Source: Sphingobium sp. YR768 | GTDB lineage: Bacteria > Pseudomonadota > Alphaproteobacteria > Sphingomonadales > Sphingomonadaceae | Assembly (NCBI RefSeq): GCF_900111125.1 | Contig: NZ_FOGE01000004.1 | Span: 124,001-188,000 of the forward strand | Direction: 5' to 3' | DNA length: 64,000 nt | In this document: piece after piece, positions 24,870 to 33,077 of the stretch | Layout: each line of letters starts with the position of its first letter | Numbering within the stretch: the first letter of the stretch is position 1 | The notes under the pieces: model-generated | What the model saw: only the letters and a program-made list of their open reading frames with translations | Told to the model about the DNA's origin: nothing | Database searches by the model: none | Position numbers and translations under genes: made by a program

Positions 24870-26210
24870 TTACTTCAGGTCGACCGGTGCAGCCTGCGCA
24901 TCGGGGAGCGTTGCGCCCATCGCCTTCGCCAGCGTCGGCGCGATCGCCCGCATGTCGATCCGGCCCAAATCCTTGCCCTTGGCGATGTTGGGGCCTGTAA
25001 TCAGGAAGGTCGCCTCCAGATGGGCGGGGCCGGGCAGATAGCCGTGCATGCCCTTGACCGGCGTAGGCGCGACCAGCGGCGCGGCGGGGCCGCGATAGAT
25101 GTCAGTGACGAAGCCGGGCTGAAGATTGATCAGGAAGGTCGCCTGCGGATTGGCCCCGGCCTTGGCGATCGTCGCCTTGTCCAGCACGGCCGCGATCCCG
25201 TTCGCCGGATTGGCCGCCAGCCGGTCGAGCAGGGCTTTCGTCCTGGTCGCGATCGCTGCATCCTCCGGGCGCGACAGCATGATCGCCGCCGATCCGCCGG
25301 CAATCCAGGGCATGGCCTGCCAGGACGCGACCTTGCCATCCTTGTCCAGCATGATCAGCCCATCATCGATGAAGGCGCGGAACAGGTTGAGGCCAGTATG
25401 CGTCGCCTCGAACCCATGGTCGCTGACCAGCGCGACTACCGCGTCGGGATGCGCCTTGCGCTCGGCCGCCACCAGATCGCCAACGATGGCGTCGATCTTC
25501 TCCAGCACCGCCTTCGCCTGCGGGGTGTCCGGGCCGACGCCATGCTGCTCATGGTCCAGCGCGGTCAGATAGACGGTCAGGAAATCGGGCTTGTGCGCCG
25601 CGATCAGCGCGGTGGCGAAACGGCCACGCAACTGGTCGCCGCTCAGGCTCTCGTCGATCCCCATGGCATAGGGCTGGCCGACCGCCGTTTCCAGTTCCGC
25701 CTTCAGGCCCGGCGTCGCCAGTGCGTCGAGCAATTTGGCGTCGTCGGGATGGCCGGTATGCCAGATTTGCGGCAGGTTCCAGCTTACGCCTTTCGCCGCG
25801 ACGCTGACCGGCCAGTGGATGTTGCCGGTCGACAGGCCCGCTTTGGTCGCCGCTTCCCACAGGGTCGGCACCTTGATGTCCTGCGCATACCAGTACCAGC
25901 CACCCTGATTGATGCCGGTCGGGTCGAAACTGTTATTGGCGACGATGCCATGCTTCGCCGGGGATACGCCCGTCATCAGTGTCGTATGGCTGGGATAGGT
26001 CAGCGTCGGCGCGACGCCGGTCACGCCCGACGCATGGGCGCCGTCCGTCAACAGGCGGCGCAGATTGGGTAGGGAAAGCCCGCGCTTGTCCGCTTCCAGC
26101 ACGTCGCCGGGCCGCAGCCCGTCGATCGATATCAGCAGAAGCGGTTCCGCCAGCGCCGCCGTGGGCATGCAGGTGGCGAGGAGGAGCGAGACAAGCGCGG
26201 CCTTCTTCAT
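24870..26210 (-). CDS. Alkaline phosphatase superfamily nucleotide pyrophosphatase/phosphodiesterase (ENPP-like)
   Basis: A 446-residue exported enzyme with a signal peptide ending AALA. The catalytic pattern of ENPP proteins is present: metal-binding LLISIDGLRPGD, the nucleophile in APTLTYPSHTTLMTG (Thr), MTGVSPAKHGI and, later, SDHGFEATHTG. Such enzymes split nucleotide pyrophosphates or phosphodiesters outside the cytoplasm. It is four bases downstream of a TonB receptor gene in the same direction, suggesting that the receptor imports its substrate or product. Confidence 0.92.
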   Translation of the reverse strand: MKKAALVSLLLATCMPTAALAEPLLLISIDGLRPGDVLEADKRGLSLPNLRRLLTDGAHASGVTGVAPTLTYPSHTTLMTGVSPAKHGIVANNSFDPTGINQGGWYWYAQDIKVPTLWEAATKAGLSTGNIHWPVSVAAKGVSWNLPQIWHTGHPDDAKLLDALATPGLKAELETAVGQPYAMGIDESLSGDQLRGRFATALIAAHKPDFLTVYLTALDHEQHGVGPDTPQAKAVLEKIDAIVGDLVAAERKAHPDAVVALVSDHGFEATHTGLNLFRAFIDDGLIMLDKDGKVASWQAMPWIAGGSAAIMLSRPEDAAIATRTKALLDRLAANPANGIAAVLDKATIAKAGANPQATFLINLQPGFVTDIYRGPAAPLVAPTPVKGMHGYLPGPAHLEATFLITGPNIAKGKDLGRIDMRAIAPTLAKAMGATLPDAQAAPVDLK

Positions 26211-26214
26211 GGTT

Positions 26215-28536
26215 TTAGAACCCCGCCTTCAACGTAGCGAAGAATTGCTGCGGCGCGCCGACCAGCAGGGTCTGCGCGTCGCCGCTATTGCCGAAGCCGC
26301 CCGACCCGATGGTGCCGACATATTTCTTGTCGAACAGGTTGGTGGCGTTCAACTGCACCTCGATCTTGTCGGTCAGGCGATAGCCGATCGATGCGTCCAC
26401 GATCAGGCGGCCGGGGACCGAGGCGTCGTTGGTGTAGCTATAGTAGCGGCGCGACATATAGTTGAGGCCGACGCGGCCAAAGATCGGGCCATTGTCATAG
26501 TTGAACTCGCCACGCGCCATATGCTTGGGGCTGTCGACCACGGTCTTGCCCTTGATCGCCGCGACCAGCGTGCCGTCCGAACTGTTGAGCACATCGTCGC
26601 GATAGGTCGCGTCGGTATAGCTGTAGCTGGCATAGACGCCGAAACCGCCGCCCAGTTTCAGGTCGCCCGCCGCTTCGACGCCGACCGCGCGGACGCCGCC
26701 GACATTCTGAAGCGCGGAGGCCAGACCCTGGATCGGGCTGCCCACCTGCACCGCCAGCAAGCGGTTGCGGAAGTTCACCAGATAGGCGCCCAGCGTGCCG
26801 TTGAAGCGCGACGTGTTGTAGCGCAGGCCCAGTTCGAACGTGTCCGACGTTTCGGGCTTCAGATCATCCCTGATCGCGTCGAAACCGGCCTGATTGGTGG
26901 AGAAGGGGCCAGTGGTGGTGGCGCTGGCGAAGGCGCGGGTAACCTGCGTGAAGCCGCCGAAGATTTCGGCTTCGGGCGTCAGCTCCACGGCGAAACCGGC
27001 ATGGGGCTGGAACCAGTCCTGCGCCTTGATCTTGCCCTGCGGGAAGGTCGCCTGCACGATCGCTTCCGCCTTGTTCGTGACCTGGAACCCCTTCCAGCCC
27101 AGATTGATCGTCACCATGCCCAGGTCGATCTTGTCCTGCACATGATATTGGAAGGTGTTGGTGGTGAAATCGAACGCCCACTGGGTGTAGAAGGGATCGG
27201 TCGGATAATCACGGAAGCTCAGGCCCGGCGAGGTGCGGCTTTCAAAGGCGTAGAAGCGGCGCGCCTGATTGAACTTGTTATTCTCATACCAGGCGCCGAC
27301 GCTCAGCTGCTGGATGCCCAGCGTATAGTCGACGCTGCCGAACACGCCGATCCGGTCCATGTCATATTCGGTCGTGCGGATCGACATCGGCACGCCATTG
27401 GGGCTGGGGGTATAGGGCGTGGCCCACAGGCCCATGCCGCTATTATTGTGATAATAGCTCTTGATCTGGAAACTGGCCTTCTCGCCGATGGGCGAGGTGA
27501 AGCCGATCGCACCCAGCCAGTCCTTGCGCAGGCCGGCTGCGTCATAATAGGCGTCGTCCGCGCTGGTGACATTGCCGGGATAGACCTGACCACCGGCGAC
27601 CGACGCGCCGCTATAGTCATACAGGCCATCGGGGAAGGGCGATCCGCCGCTGTTGCTGATCAGGTCGACGTCGTTCAGCCGATCAGCATAGTCGATCGCG
27701 CGGGCATAGTCGGGATAGGTGTTGTCCCAGTTCCAGCCCAGGCGACGGATCATGCCCATCGACATGTCCTGATAATCCTGCTCGCGGCGGTCCGAATAGC
27801 TCAGCCAGCCATCGATCTTGGCTTCGCCCACGGGAATCACGACCTTGGCATTGCCCATATGCTGGTCCTGCGTGCCCTGGCCCTTCCACTTGTCGGTGGC
27901 GCCATAGCCATAGGAGATATAGCCGCGAATGCCGTCGCGCGTGCCCAGCGCAAGGCGACCGAAGGCGCGCCATGTCTCATCGCTGCCATAGGTCAGGTTG
28001 CCCTGCCCCGCGAGCGAACCGCCGCTCAGATAGTCGGCCGGATCAGCGGACAAGGTTTCCACCGTGCCGCCCAGATTGCCGGTCGCCTGCGTGCCGAGTG
28101 AGCCGGCGCCCTGCGACACACGGACGCTGCCGATATTCTCGCTGCTGATCGCGCGGGTGATGTGCAGGCCGTTATGGTTGCCATAGCTCATGTCGCCCAG
28201 CGGGATGCCGTCGAAGGTGAAGCCAAGCTGATTCTGGTTGAAGCTGCGGATGGTGACGCGCTGCGACCATTCATAATTGCCGAACGGATCGGCTGACTGG
28301 AAATTGACGCTGGGCAGCTTCTCGATCGCCTTCAGCGCATTGGTGCCGGGCGTCAGCGTGATGATGTCGCGATTGGTGATTTCCTGCACCTGGCGGGTTT
28401 CGCCCCGGCCAAAGACGATGATTTCGGCGCCGGATGCGTCGGCGGCGGCATCGGCGGCCGGCGTTGCATCCTGGGCAAAGGCAGGAGCGGAAATGATGGC
28501 AGTCGATGCCAACAACAGAGCGGTGGTGATACGCAT
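26215..28536 (-). CDS. TonB-dependent outer-membrane receptor
   Basis: A 773-residue outer-membrane transporter. It has a signal peptide (TALLLASTAIISAPAFAQ), a plug domain with TNRDIITLTPGTNALKAIEK, FDGIPLGD and ISSENIGSVRVSQGAGSLG, and a 22-strand barrel ending in aromatic FFATLKAGF. The start at 28536 follows GGGGGA; an in-frame ATG 15 codons earlier lacks such support. Because the next gene is an ENPP phosphodiesterase, a phosphorylated or nucleotide-like substrate is plausible. The upstream gap holds the near-palindrome ATTGTCACAAT at about 28645, a possible operator. Confidence 0.94.
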   Translation of the reverse strand: MRITTALLLASTAIISAPAFAQDATPAADAAADASGAEIIVFGRGETRQVQEITNRDIITLTPGTNALKAIEKLPSVNFQSADPFGNYEWSQRVTIRSFNQNQLGFTFDGIPLGDMSYGNHNGLHITRAISSENIGSVRVSQGAGSLGTQATGNLGGTVETLSADPADYLSGGSLAGQGNLTYGSDETWRAFGRLALGTRDGIRGYISYGYGATDKWKGQGTQDQHMGNAKVVIPVGEAKIDGWLSYSDRREQDYQDMSMGMIRRLGWNWDNTYPDYARAIDYADRLNDVDLISNSGGSPFPDGLYDYSGASVAGGQVYPGNVTSADDAYYDAAGLRKDWLGAIGFTSPIGEKASFQIKSYYHNNSGMGLWATPYTPSPNGVPMSIRTTEYDMDRIGVFGSVDYTLGIQQLSVGAWYENNKFNQARRFYAFESRTSPGLSFRDYPTDPFYTQWAFDFTTNTFQYHVQDKIDLGMVTINLGWKGFQVTNKAEAIVQATFPQGKIKAQDWFQPHAGFAVELTPEAEIFGGFTQVTRAFASATTTGPFSTNQAGFDAIRDDLKPETSDTFELGLRYNTSRFNGTLGAYLVNFRNRLLAVQVGSPIQGLASALQNVGGVRAVGVEAAGDLKLGGGFGVYASYSYTDATYRDDVLNSSDGTLVAAIKGKTVVDSPKHMARGEFNYDNGPIFGRVGLNYMSRRYYSYTNDASVPGRLIVDASIGYRLTDKIEVQLNATNLFDKKYVGTIGSGGFGNSGDAQTLLVGAPQQFFATLKAGF

Positions 28537-28727
28537 GGTCGAATAGTCCCCCTTGTTCGGACCTTGATGTTGGGGGCGCACCTATCCGGGTGATGTTGCG
28601 GCGCGATGTGGATTGCTTGACGAAGGCGGGTCAGTTGCATGACTACATTGTCACAATTGCAGTCAATTGTTGCTGGAGCCGATTTCTGCTACGATGCTGT
28701 CCGGCTTTCGCGTGTCTGGAGCGCCAT

Positions 28728-29024
28728 ATGACCGGTCGCCTTCTGTCCCCTGTCATCGCTCTTGCATCCGGCTGCGGCCTGTTGGTGCAGGTCGGCGCCA
28801 TGGCCCAAAATCTGGCGCCTCCGCCCGTCAATACAGCGCCGCCCGGCACCGGCGGCGTGATGCTGACGCCCGGCGATGCGGAGGCCGCGATCCAGTCCCA
28901 GTATGACAGTGCGGAAAAGCAGGGAACGCAGGCCGGCTGGCTGCTGTTCGTGCAGCGCTACCCGGATCACAGGCTGGCGCAGGAGGCGCGCCGCCGCGCT
29001 GTTCTCGCACCGAAAGCGCAATAA
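28728..29024 (+). CDS. Small exported hypothetical protein
   Basis: A 98-residue protein with an N-terminal hydrophobic export signal (LLSPVIALASGCGLLVQVG), then a Pro/Gly-rich linker and a short helical end, AEKQGTQAGWLLFVQRYPDH and QEARRRAVLAP, which reads like a single TPR-type helix pair. The start at 28728 has GGAG seven bases upstream. It is divergent from the TonB receptor. No family is recognised. The 279 bases after it, up to the RTX protease, are clearly AT-rich and gene-free, and probably contain the promoter of that gene. Confidence 0.7.
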   Translation: MTGRLLSPVIALASGCGLLVQVGAMAQNLAPPPVNTAPPGTGGVMLTPGDAEAAIQSQYDSAEKQGTQAGWLLFVQRYPDHRLAQEARRRAVLAPKAQ

Positions 29025-29303
29025 GTCTGCAAATTCAACATATTGAAATATGGCTCTGAATTAAGTCGGACTCGAAACGAAATTCTTTCATGTTGCAACG
29101 CAAACAGAAATTCAGTTTTACGAGTCGAAAACAACAAGTCGATTACGATCGATGTCATAATTGATTATGTCGCTATGATGCTGATTTTACATAAAATCAA
29201 TTTCTTGGCACGGTAGGAAAATGCTGCCATTACTCTGCGGAAAATAAGCGGTCGCCATACAGACACAAATAACGTGTCTTCCTCGAATCTTTTGGGAGGT
29301 TGT

Positions 29304-32300
29304 ATGGTAAAGGTTGCAGGCAATGGGCCACTGAAGTCCCAGACAGCGTCAGAATCCAACGGCATCGCGTCGTTCGCGGCTGTGGCGCAGGACGGATCCA
29401 ACATCTTCGACGCAACCCGCGTCGATGCATTGCGCAGCGAAGTTCTGCTGCTTTATCCACAGGATGTCATGACCCCGCCCGCCACGGCGACGGCCGGTGA
29501 TCTGAATGCACCGCAGGAAAATGGCAGCAGTTCGACGACGGCGGCGCAGGGTGCGACTGGCGACGCCAAGATCGACGGCATATTGAGCGGTATCAAATGG
29601 GCCGGCAGCATCACCTATAGCGATGTCGATTCCAGCGCCGATTATCAGGCGGGCTATAGCTCCGATGGCGATGGCGATGGCGTCAGCGCCCAGAATGAGG
29701 GCTTTTCGCAATTCACCGGTCAGCAGACGCTGGCGCTTCACACGGCGCTGAACGATGCGACCTACACGCAGCTTGCGGCTGCCTGGGGCTTTTCGGTCGA
29801 AGCTTTCACCAATCTGAGCATTACCTATTCCGGCGCCGGGGATGGCAGCGCGACTATTCGCGCCGCCAATTCCAGCGATCCGGGAACGGCCTATGCCTAT
29901 TATCCCAACAGCAGCATCTATGGTGGCGATACTTTCTTCGGCAACTATTACGACTCGTCCATATACACGCTGAAGAATCCGGTCGCCGGCAACTATGCCT
30001 GGCACACCATGATCCATGAACTGGGTCACTCGCTGGGCCTGAAACATGGTCAGGAAACCGGCGGTCCGTCCAACGTCGCTCTGCCGACCGCATGGGATTC
30101 GATCGAATTTACGGTCATGACCTATCGCAGCTATGTCGGTGCGCCTTTGTCGGGTTACAGCTACGAACAATGGGGCGCGCCGCAGACCTATATGATGCTG
30201 GACATCGCGGCGTTGCAGGAAATGTATGGCGCCGACTTCACCGTGCAATCGGGCGACACCGTCTACACCTGGAGCCCAACGACCGGCGAAACCTATATCA
30301 ATGGTTCGCTGGCGATCGATCCGGGCGGCAATCGCATCTTCGCGACCATCTGGGATGGCGGCGGCGTCGATACCTACGACCTGTCCAATTACTCCACCAA
30401 CCTGACGCTGGACCTGAACCCGGGTGGCTATTCGGTGTTCAGCCAGGCCCAGCTTGCCTATCTCGGCAATAATGGCAGCAACGTCTACGCCCGAGGCAAC
30501 ATCTTCAACGCCCTGCTCTATCAGGGCAATAGTGCGTCGATGATCGAAAATGCCGTTGGCGGTTCGGGCGCTGATACCATCACCGGCAATTATATCGACA
30601 ATATCCTTTCCGGCGGCGGCGGCAACGACTCCATTTATGCCGGTTCGGGCAATGACACGCTTAATGGGGATGACGGTGATGACTATCTGTTCGGGGATTC
30701 CGGTACAGATACGCTGAATGGTGGCGCGGGCAACGATACGATCGACGGCTCCTATGGGTCAGACATCATCTATGCTGGCGCGGGTAACGACATCATTTAC
30801 GGTGGCTGGGACGTCGACACTCTCTATGGTGAAGCTGGCAATGACGTCTTCATCAACCGTGAAGACCTTTCCATTCCCGACGTTGAATGGGGCGACAATA
30901 TCGATGGCGGATCGGGCACCGACAGGCTCGATCTCAGCAATGTGACGGTCAATTACGGCGCGATCATCGATCTGACGGCCGGCACATGGCAATATGACCC
31001 CATTTATGGCGGTTCGTGGACGATCACGTCGGTCGAAAATATCGACGGCACGCAACTGGGCGATACCCTGACCGGCAGCACGGCGGCCAACGTCTTCAAC
31101 GGCAATGGCGGCAATGACCAGATCTATGCCGGGGCTGGAAACGATACCCTGAATGGCGGCGCGGGCGACGACTTGCTGGTCGGCGGTGCGGGTAACGACA
31201 TCTTCAACGGCGGCAGCGGCAAAGATCTTATCTACGGTGAGGATGGCAACGACACCTTCCTGCTGGTGAGCGGCTGGAACGGCGGCTATGGCGAGATTTT
31301 CGCCGGTGGCGCCGGATCGGACACGTTTGATTATTCGGGCACCAATACCGCCAGCACCATTACCAATCTGGATGACGGGACGTTCACCTATCTGCCCGGC
31401 GGATCGGGGCCGATCACCTTGTCCAGTATCGAGAATGTCGTGGGCAATACCGGCGCGGATACGATCATCGGCACTGGTGCAGCCAATATCTTCACCGGCA
31501 ACGACGGTGATGACATTCTGCAAAGCCATGGCGGCAACGACACCCTCAGTGGCGGCAACGGCAACGATCTGCTGAACGGCGGCGGCGATAACGACGTCAT
31601 GGATGGCGGCGCTGACATCGACACCGTCACCTATGCCGGAGCGGTGGCAGCCGTGACCGTCAGCCTGGCCGTGACCGTGGCACAGGCGACCGGTGGATCG
31701 GGCAGTGACACAATCACCAATGTCGAAAATCTGACCGGTTCCAGCTATAACGACACGCTGACCGGCAACACGGCGGCCAACGTTCTGGATGGCGGTGCCG
31801 GTGCGGACATCTTGACCGGCGGTACGGGCAACGACACCTATTATGTCGACAATGTCGGTGATAATGTCGTCGAAATCGACAATGAAGGCACTGATACGAT
31901 CTTCTCGTCCGTGACATATGCCCTGACGGGTCGGATTGTCGAAACATTGACGCTTGTCGGGGCGGCGGCTCTTGATGGTACGGGCAATAACCGCGCCAAC
32001 ACGATCAACGGCAATGACGGCAACAATATCCTGACTGGCCTGGACGGCAATGACACACTGAATGGCGGCTCGGGTGCCGACACCCTTAACGGCGGCGCCG
32101 GTAACGACACGCTGGATGGTGGCGCGCATACTGATACCGCTACCTATGTTGACGCAACAGCGGCCGTCACGGTCAGCTTGGCGATCGCAGGCGGGCAAAA
32201 CACCGGTGGTGCGGGCACCGATACGCTGATCAGCATCGAAAAGCTGACCGGATCCGGTTTCAACGACACGCTGACAGGCGATGGCAACGCCAATACGCTT

Positions 32301-32951
32301 GACGGCGGTGCTGGCGCTGACGTCCTCACCGGCGGCGCAGGGGACGACACCTATTATGTCGACAATGTCGGCGATAATGTGGTCGAGGCTGACGGTGCCG
32401 GTACCGACCGCATTTTCTCCTCCGTGTCCTATACCCTATCTGGCCGGATCGTCGAAACGCTGAGTCTGACCGGCACTGCGAACATCAACGCGACAGGCAA
32501 TGGCCGTGCCAATACCCTGAACGGCAATGACGGCAATAATATCCTGCTGGGCCTTGATGGGCTGGACGTACTGAACGGCGGCCTGGGTAATGACACGCTG
32601 AACGGTGGTCTGGGCAACGACACGCTGAATGGCGGAGCAGGTGCGGATACATTCATATTCGATAGCGCCCTGGGTGCGACGAATATCGATGCGATCAGCG
32701 GCTACACCGTGGCCGATGATACCATCTCGCTGGAAAACGCGGTGTTCACCGGACTGGCGACCGGCACACTCTCGGCGGCGGCCTTCTTCATTGGTGCGGC
32801 GGCGAATGATGCGAGCGATCGGATCATCTATAATAGCGCCACTGGCGCGTTGCTGTTCGATGTGGATGGTACCGGGGCGGGGGCCGCGATCCAATTCGCC
32901 ACGCTGTCCACCGGGCTTGCGCTGACGGCAAGTGAATTTGTCGTGACATGA
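29304..32951 (+). CDS. Serralysin-type (M10) RTX metalloprotease, large form
   Basis: A 1215-residue secreted protease. The metzincin zinc motif HELGHSLGLKH is at about residues 238-248, with the Met-turn FTVMTYRSY about 30 residues later. Downstream are many GGxGxDxUx nonapeptide repeats forming calcium-binding beta-rolls, including two long repeat units of about 170 residues that both contain NDTYYVDNVGDNVVE. The C-terminal 100 residues match the serralysin C-terminal secretion domain and end ASEFVVT. No Sec signal, as expected for type I export. Start 29304 is chosen for GGGAGG four bases upstream; a GTG ten codons earlier is possible. Classical serralysins have about 480 residues, so the RTX part is greatly enlarged. 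A convergent secretion operon lies 2.3 kb away. Confidence 0.93.
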   Translation: MVKVAGNGPLKSQTASESNGIASFAAVAQDGSNIFDATRVDALRSEVLLLYPQDVMTPPATATAGDLNAPQENGSSSTTAAQGATGDAKIDGILSGIKWAGSITYSDVDSSADYQAGYSSDGDGDGVSAQNEGFSQFTGQQTLALHTALNDATYTQLAAAWGFSVEAFTNLSITYSGAGDGSATIRAANSSDPGTAYAYYPNSSIYGGDTFFGNYYDSSIYTLKNPVAGNYAWHTMIHELGHSLGLKHGQETGGPSNVALPTAWDSIEFTVMTYRSYVGAPLSGYSYEQWGAPQTYMMLDIAALQEMYGADFTVQSGDTVYTWSPTTGETYINGSLAIDPGGNRIFATIWDGGGVDTYDLSNYSTNLTLDLNPGGYSVFSQAQLAYLGNNGSNVYARGNIFNALLYQGNSASMIENAVGGSGADTITGNYIDNILSGGGGNDSIYAGSGNDTLNGDDGDDYLFGDSGTDTLNGGAGNDTIDGSYGSDIIYAGAGNDIIYGGWDVDTLYGEAGNDVFINREDLSIPDVEWGDNIDGGSGTDRLDLSNVTVNYGAIIDLTAGTWQYDPIYGGSWTITSVENIDGTQLGDTLTGSTAANVFNGNGGNDQIYAGAGNDTLNGGAGDDLLVGGAGNDIFNGGSGKDLIYGEDGNDTFLLVSGWNGGYGEIFAGGAGSDTFDYSGTNTASTITNLDDGTFTYLPGGSGPITLSSIENVVGNTGADTIIGTGAANIFTGNDGDDILQSHGGNDTLSGGNGNDLLNGGGDNDVMDGGADIDTVTYAGAVAAVTVSLAVTVAQATGGSGSDTITNVENLTGSSYNDTLTGNTAANVLDGGAGADILTGGTGNDTYYVDNVGDNVVEIDNEGTDTIFSSVTYALTGRIVETLTLVGAAALDGTGNNRANTINGNDGNNILTGLDGNDTLNGGSGADTLNGGAGNDTLDGGAHTDTATYVDATAAVTVSLAIAGGQNTGGAGTDTLISIEKLTGSGFNDTLTGDGNANTLDGGAGADVLTGGAGDDTYYVDNVGDNVVEADGAGTDRIFSSVSYTLSGRIVETLSLTGTANINATGNGRANTLNGNDGNNILLGLDGLDVLNGGLGNDTLNGGLGNDTLNGGAGADTFIFDSALGATNIDAISGYTVADDTISLENAVFTGLATGTLSAAAFFIGAAANDASDRIIYNSATGALLFDVDGTGAGAAIQFATLSTGLALTASEFVVT

Positions 32952-32974
32952 TCAACTGATCCCTGTCGCAGAAA

Positions 32975-33007
32975 AGAAGGGCCGTCCGACGATCGGGCGG
33001 CCCTTCT
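32975..33007 (+). terminator. Terminator after the RTX protease gene
   Basis: Arms AGAAGGGCCGTCCGA and TCGGGCGGCCCTTCT pair at 14 of 15 positions around a three-base loop, followed by TGCATTGT. It separates the two RTX genes, suggesting that the second has its own promoter. Confidence 0.7.
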
Positions 33008-33077
33008 TGCATTGTACTATGGATTCATTTGATTGATATTTACCCGAACGGCCAAATTACCCCGATGGAGGTTTCAT

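Noticed and set aside
29204-29224. TTGGCACGGTAGG as a sigma-54 promoter before the RTX protease
   Set aside because: The -24 half fits but the GG-to-GC distance is 14 bases, not the required 10, so the -12 element is missing.
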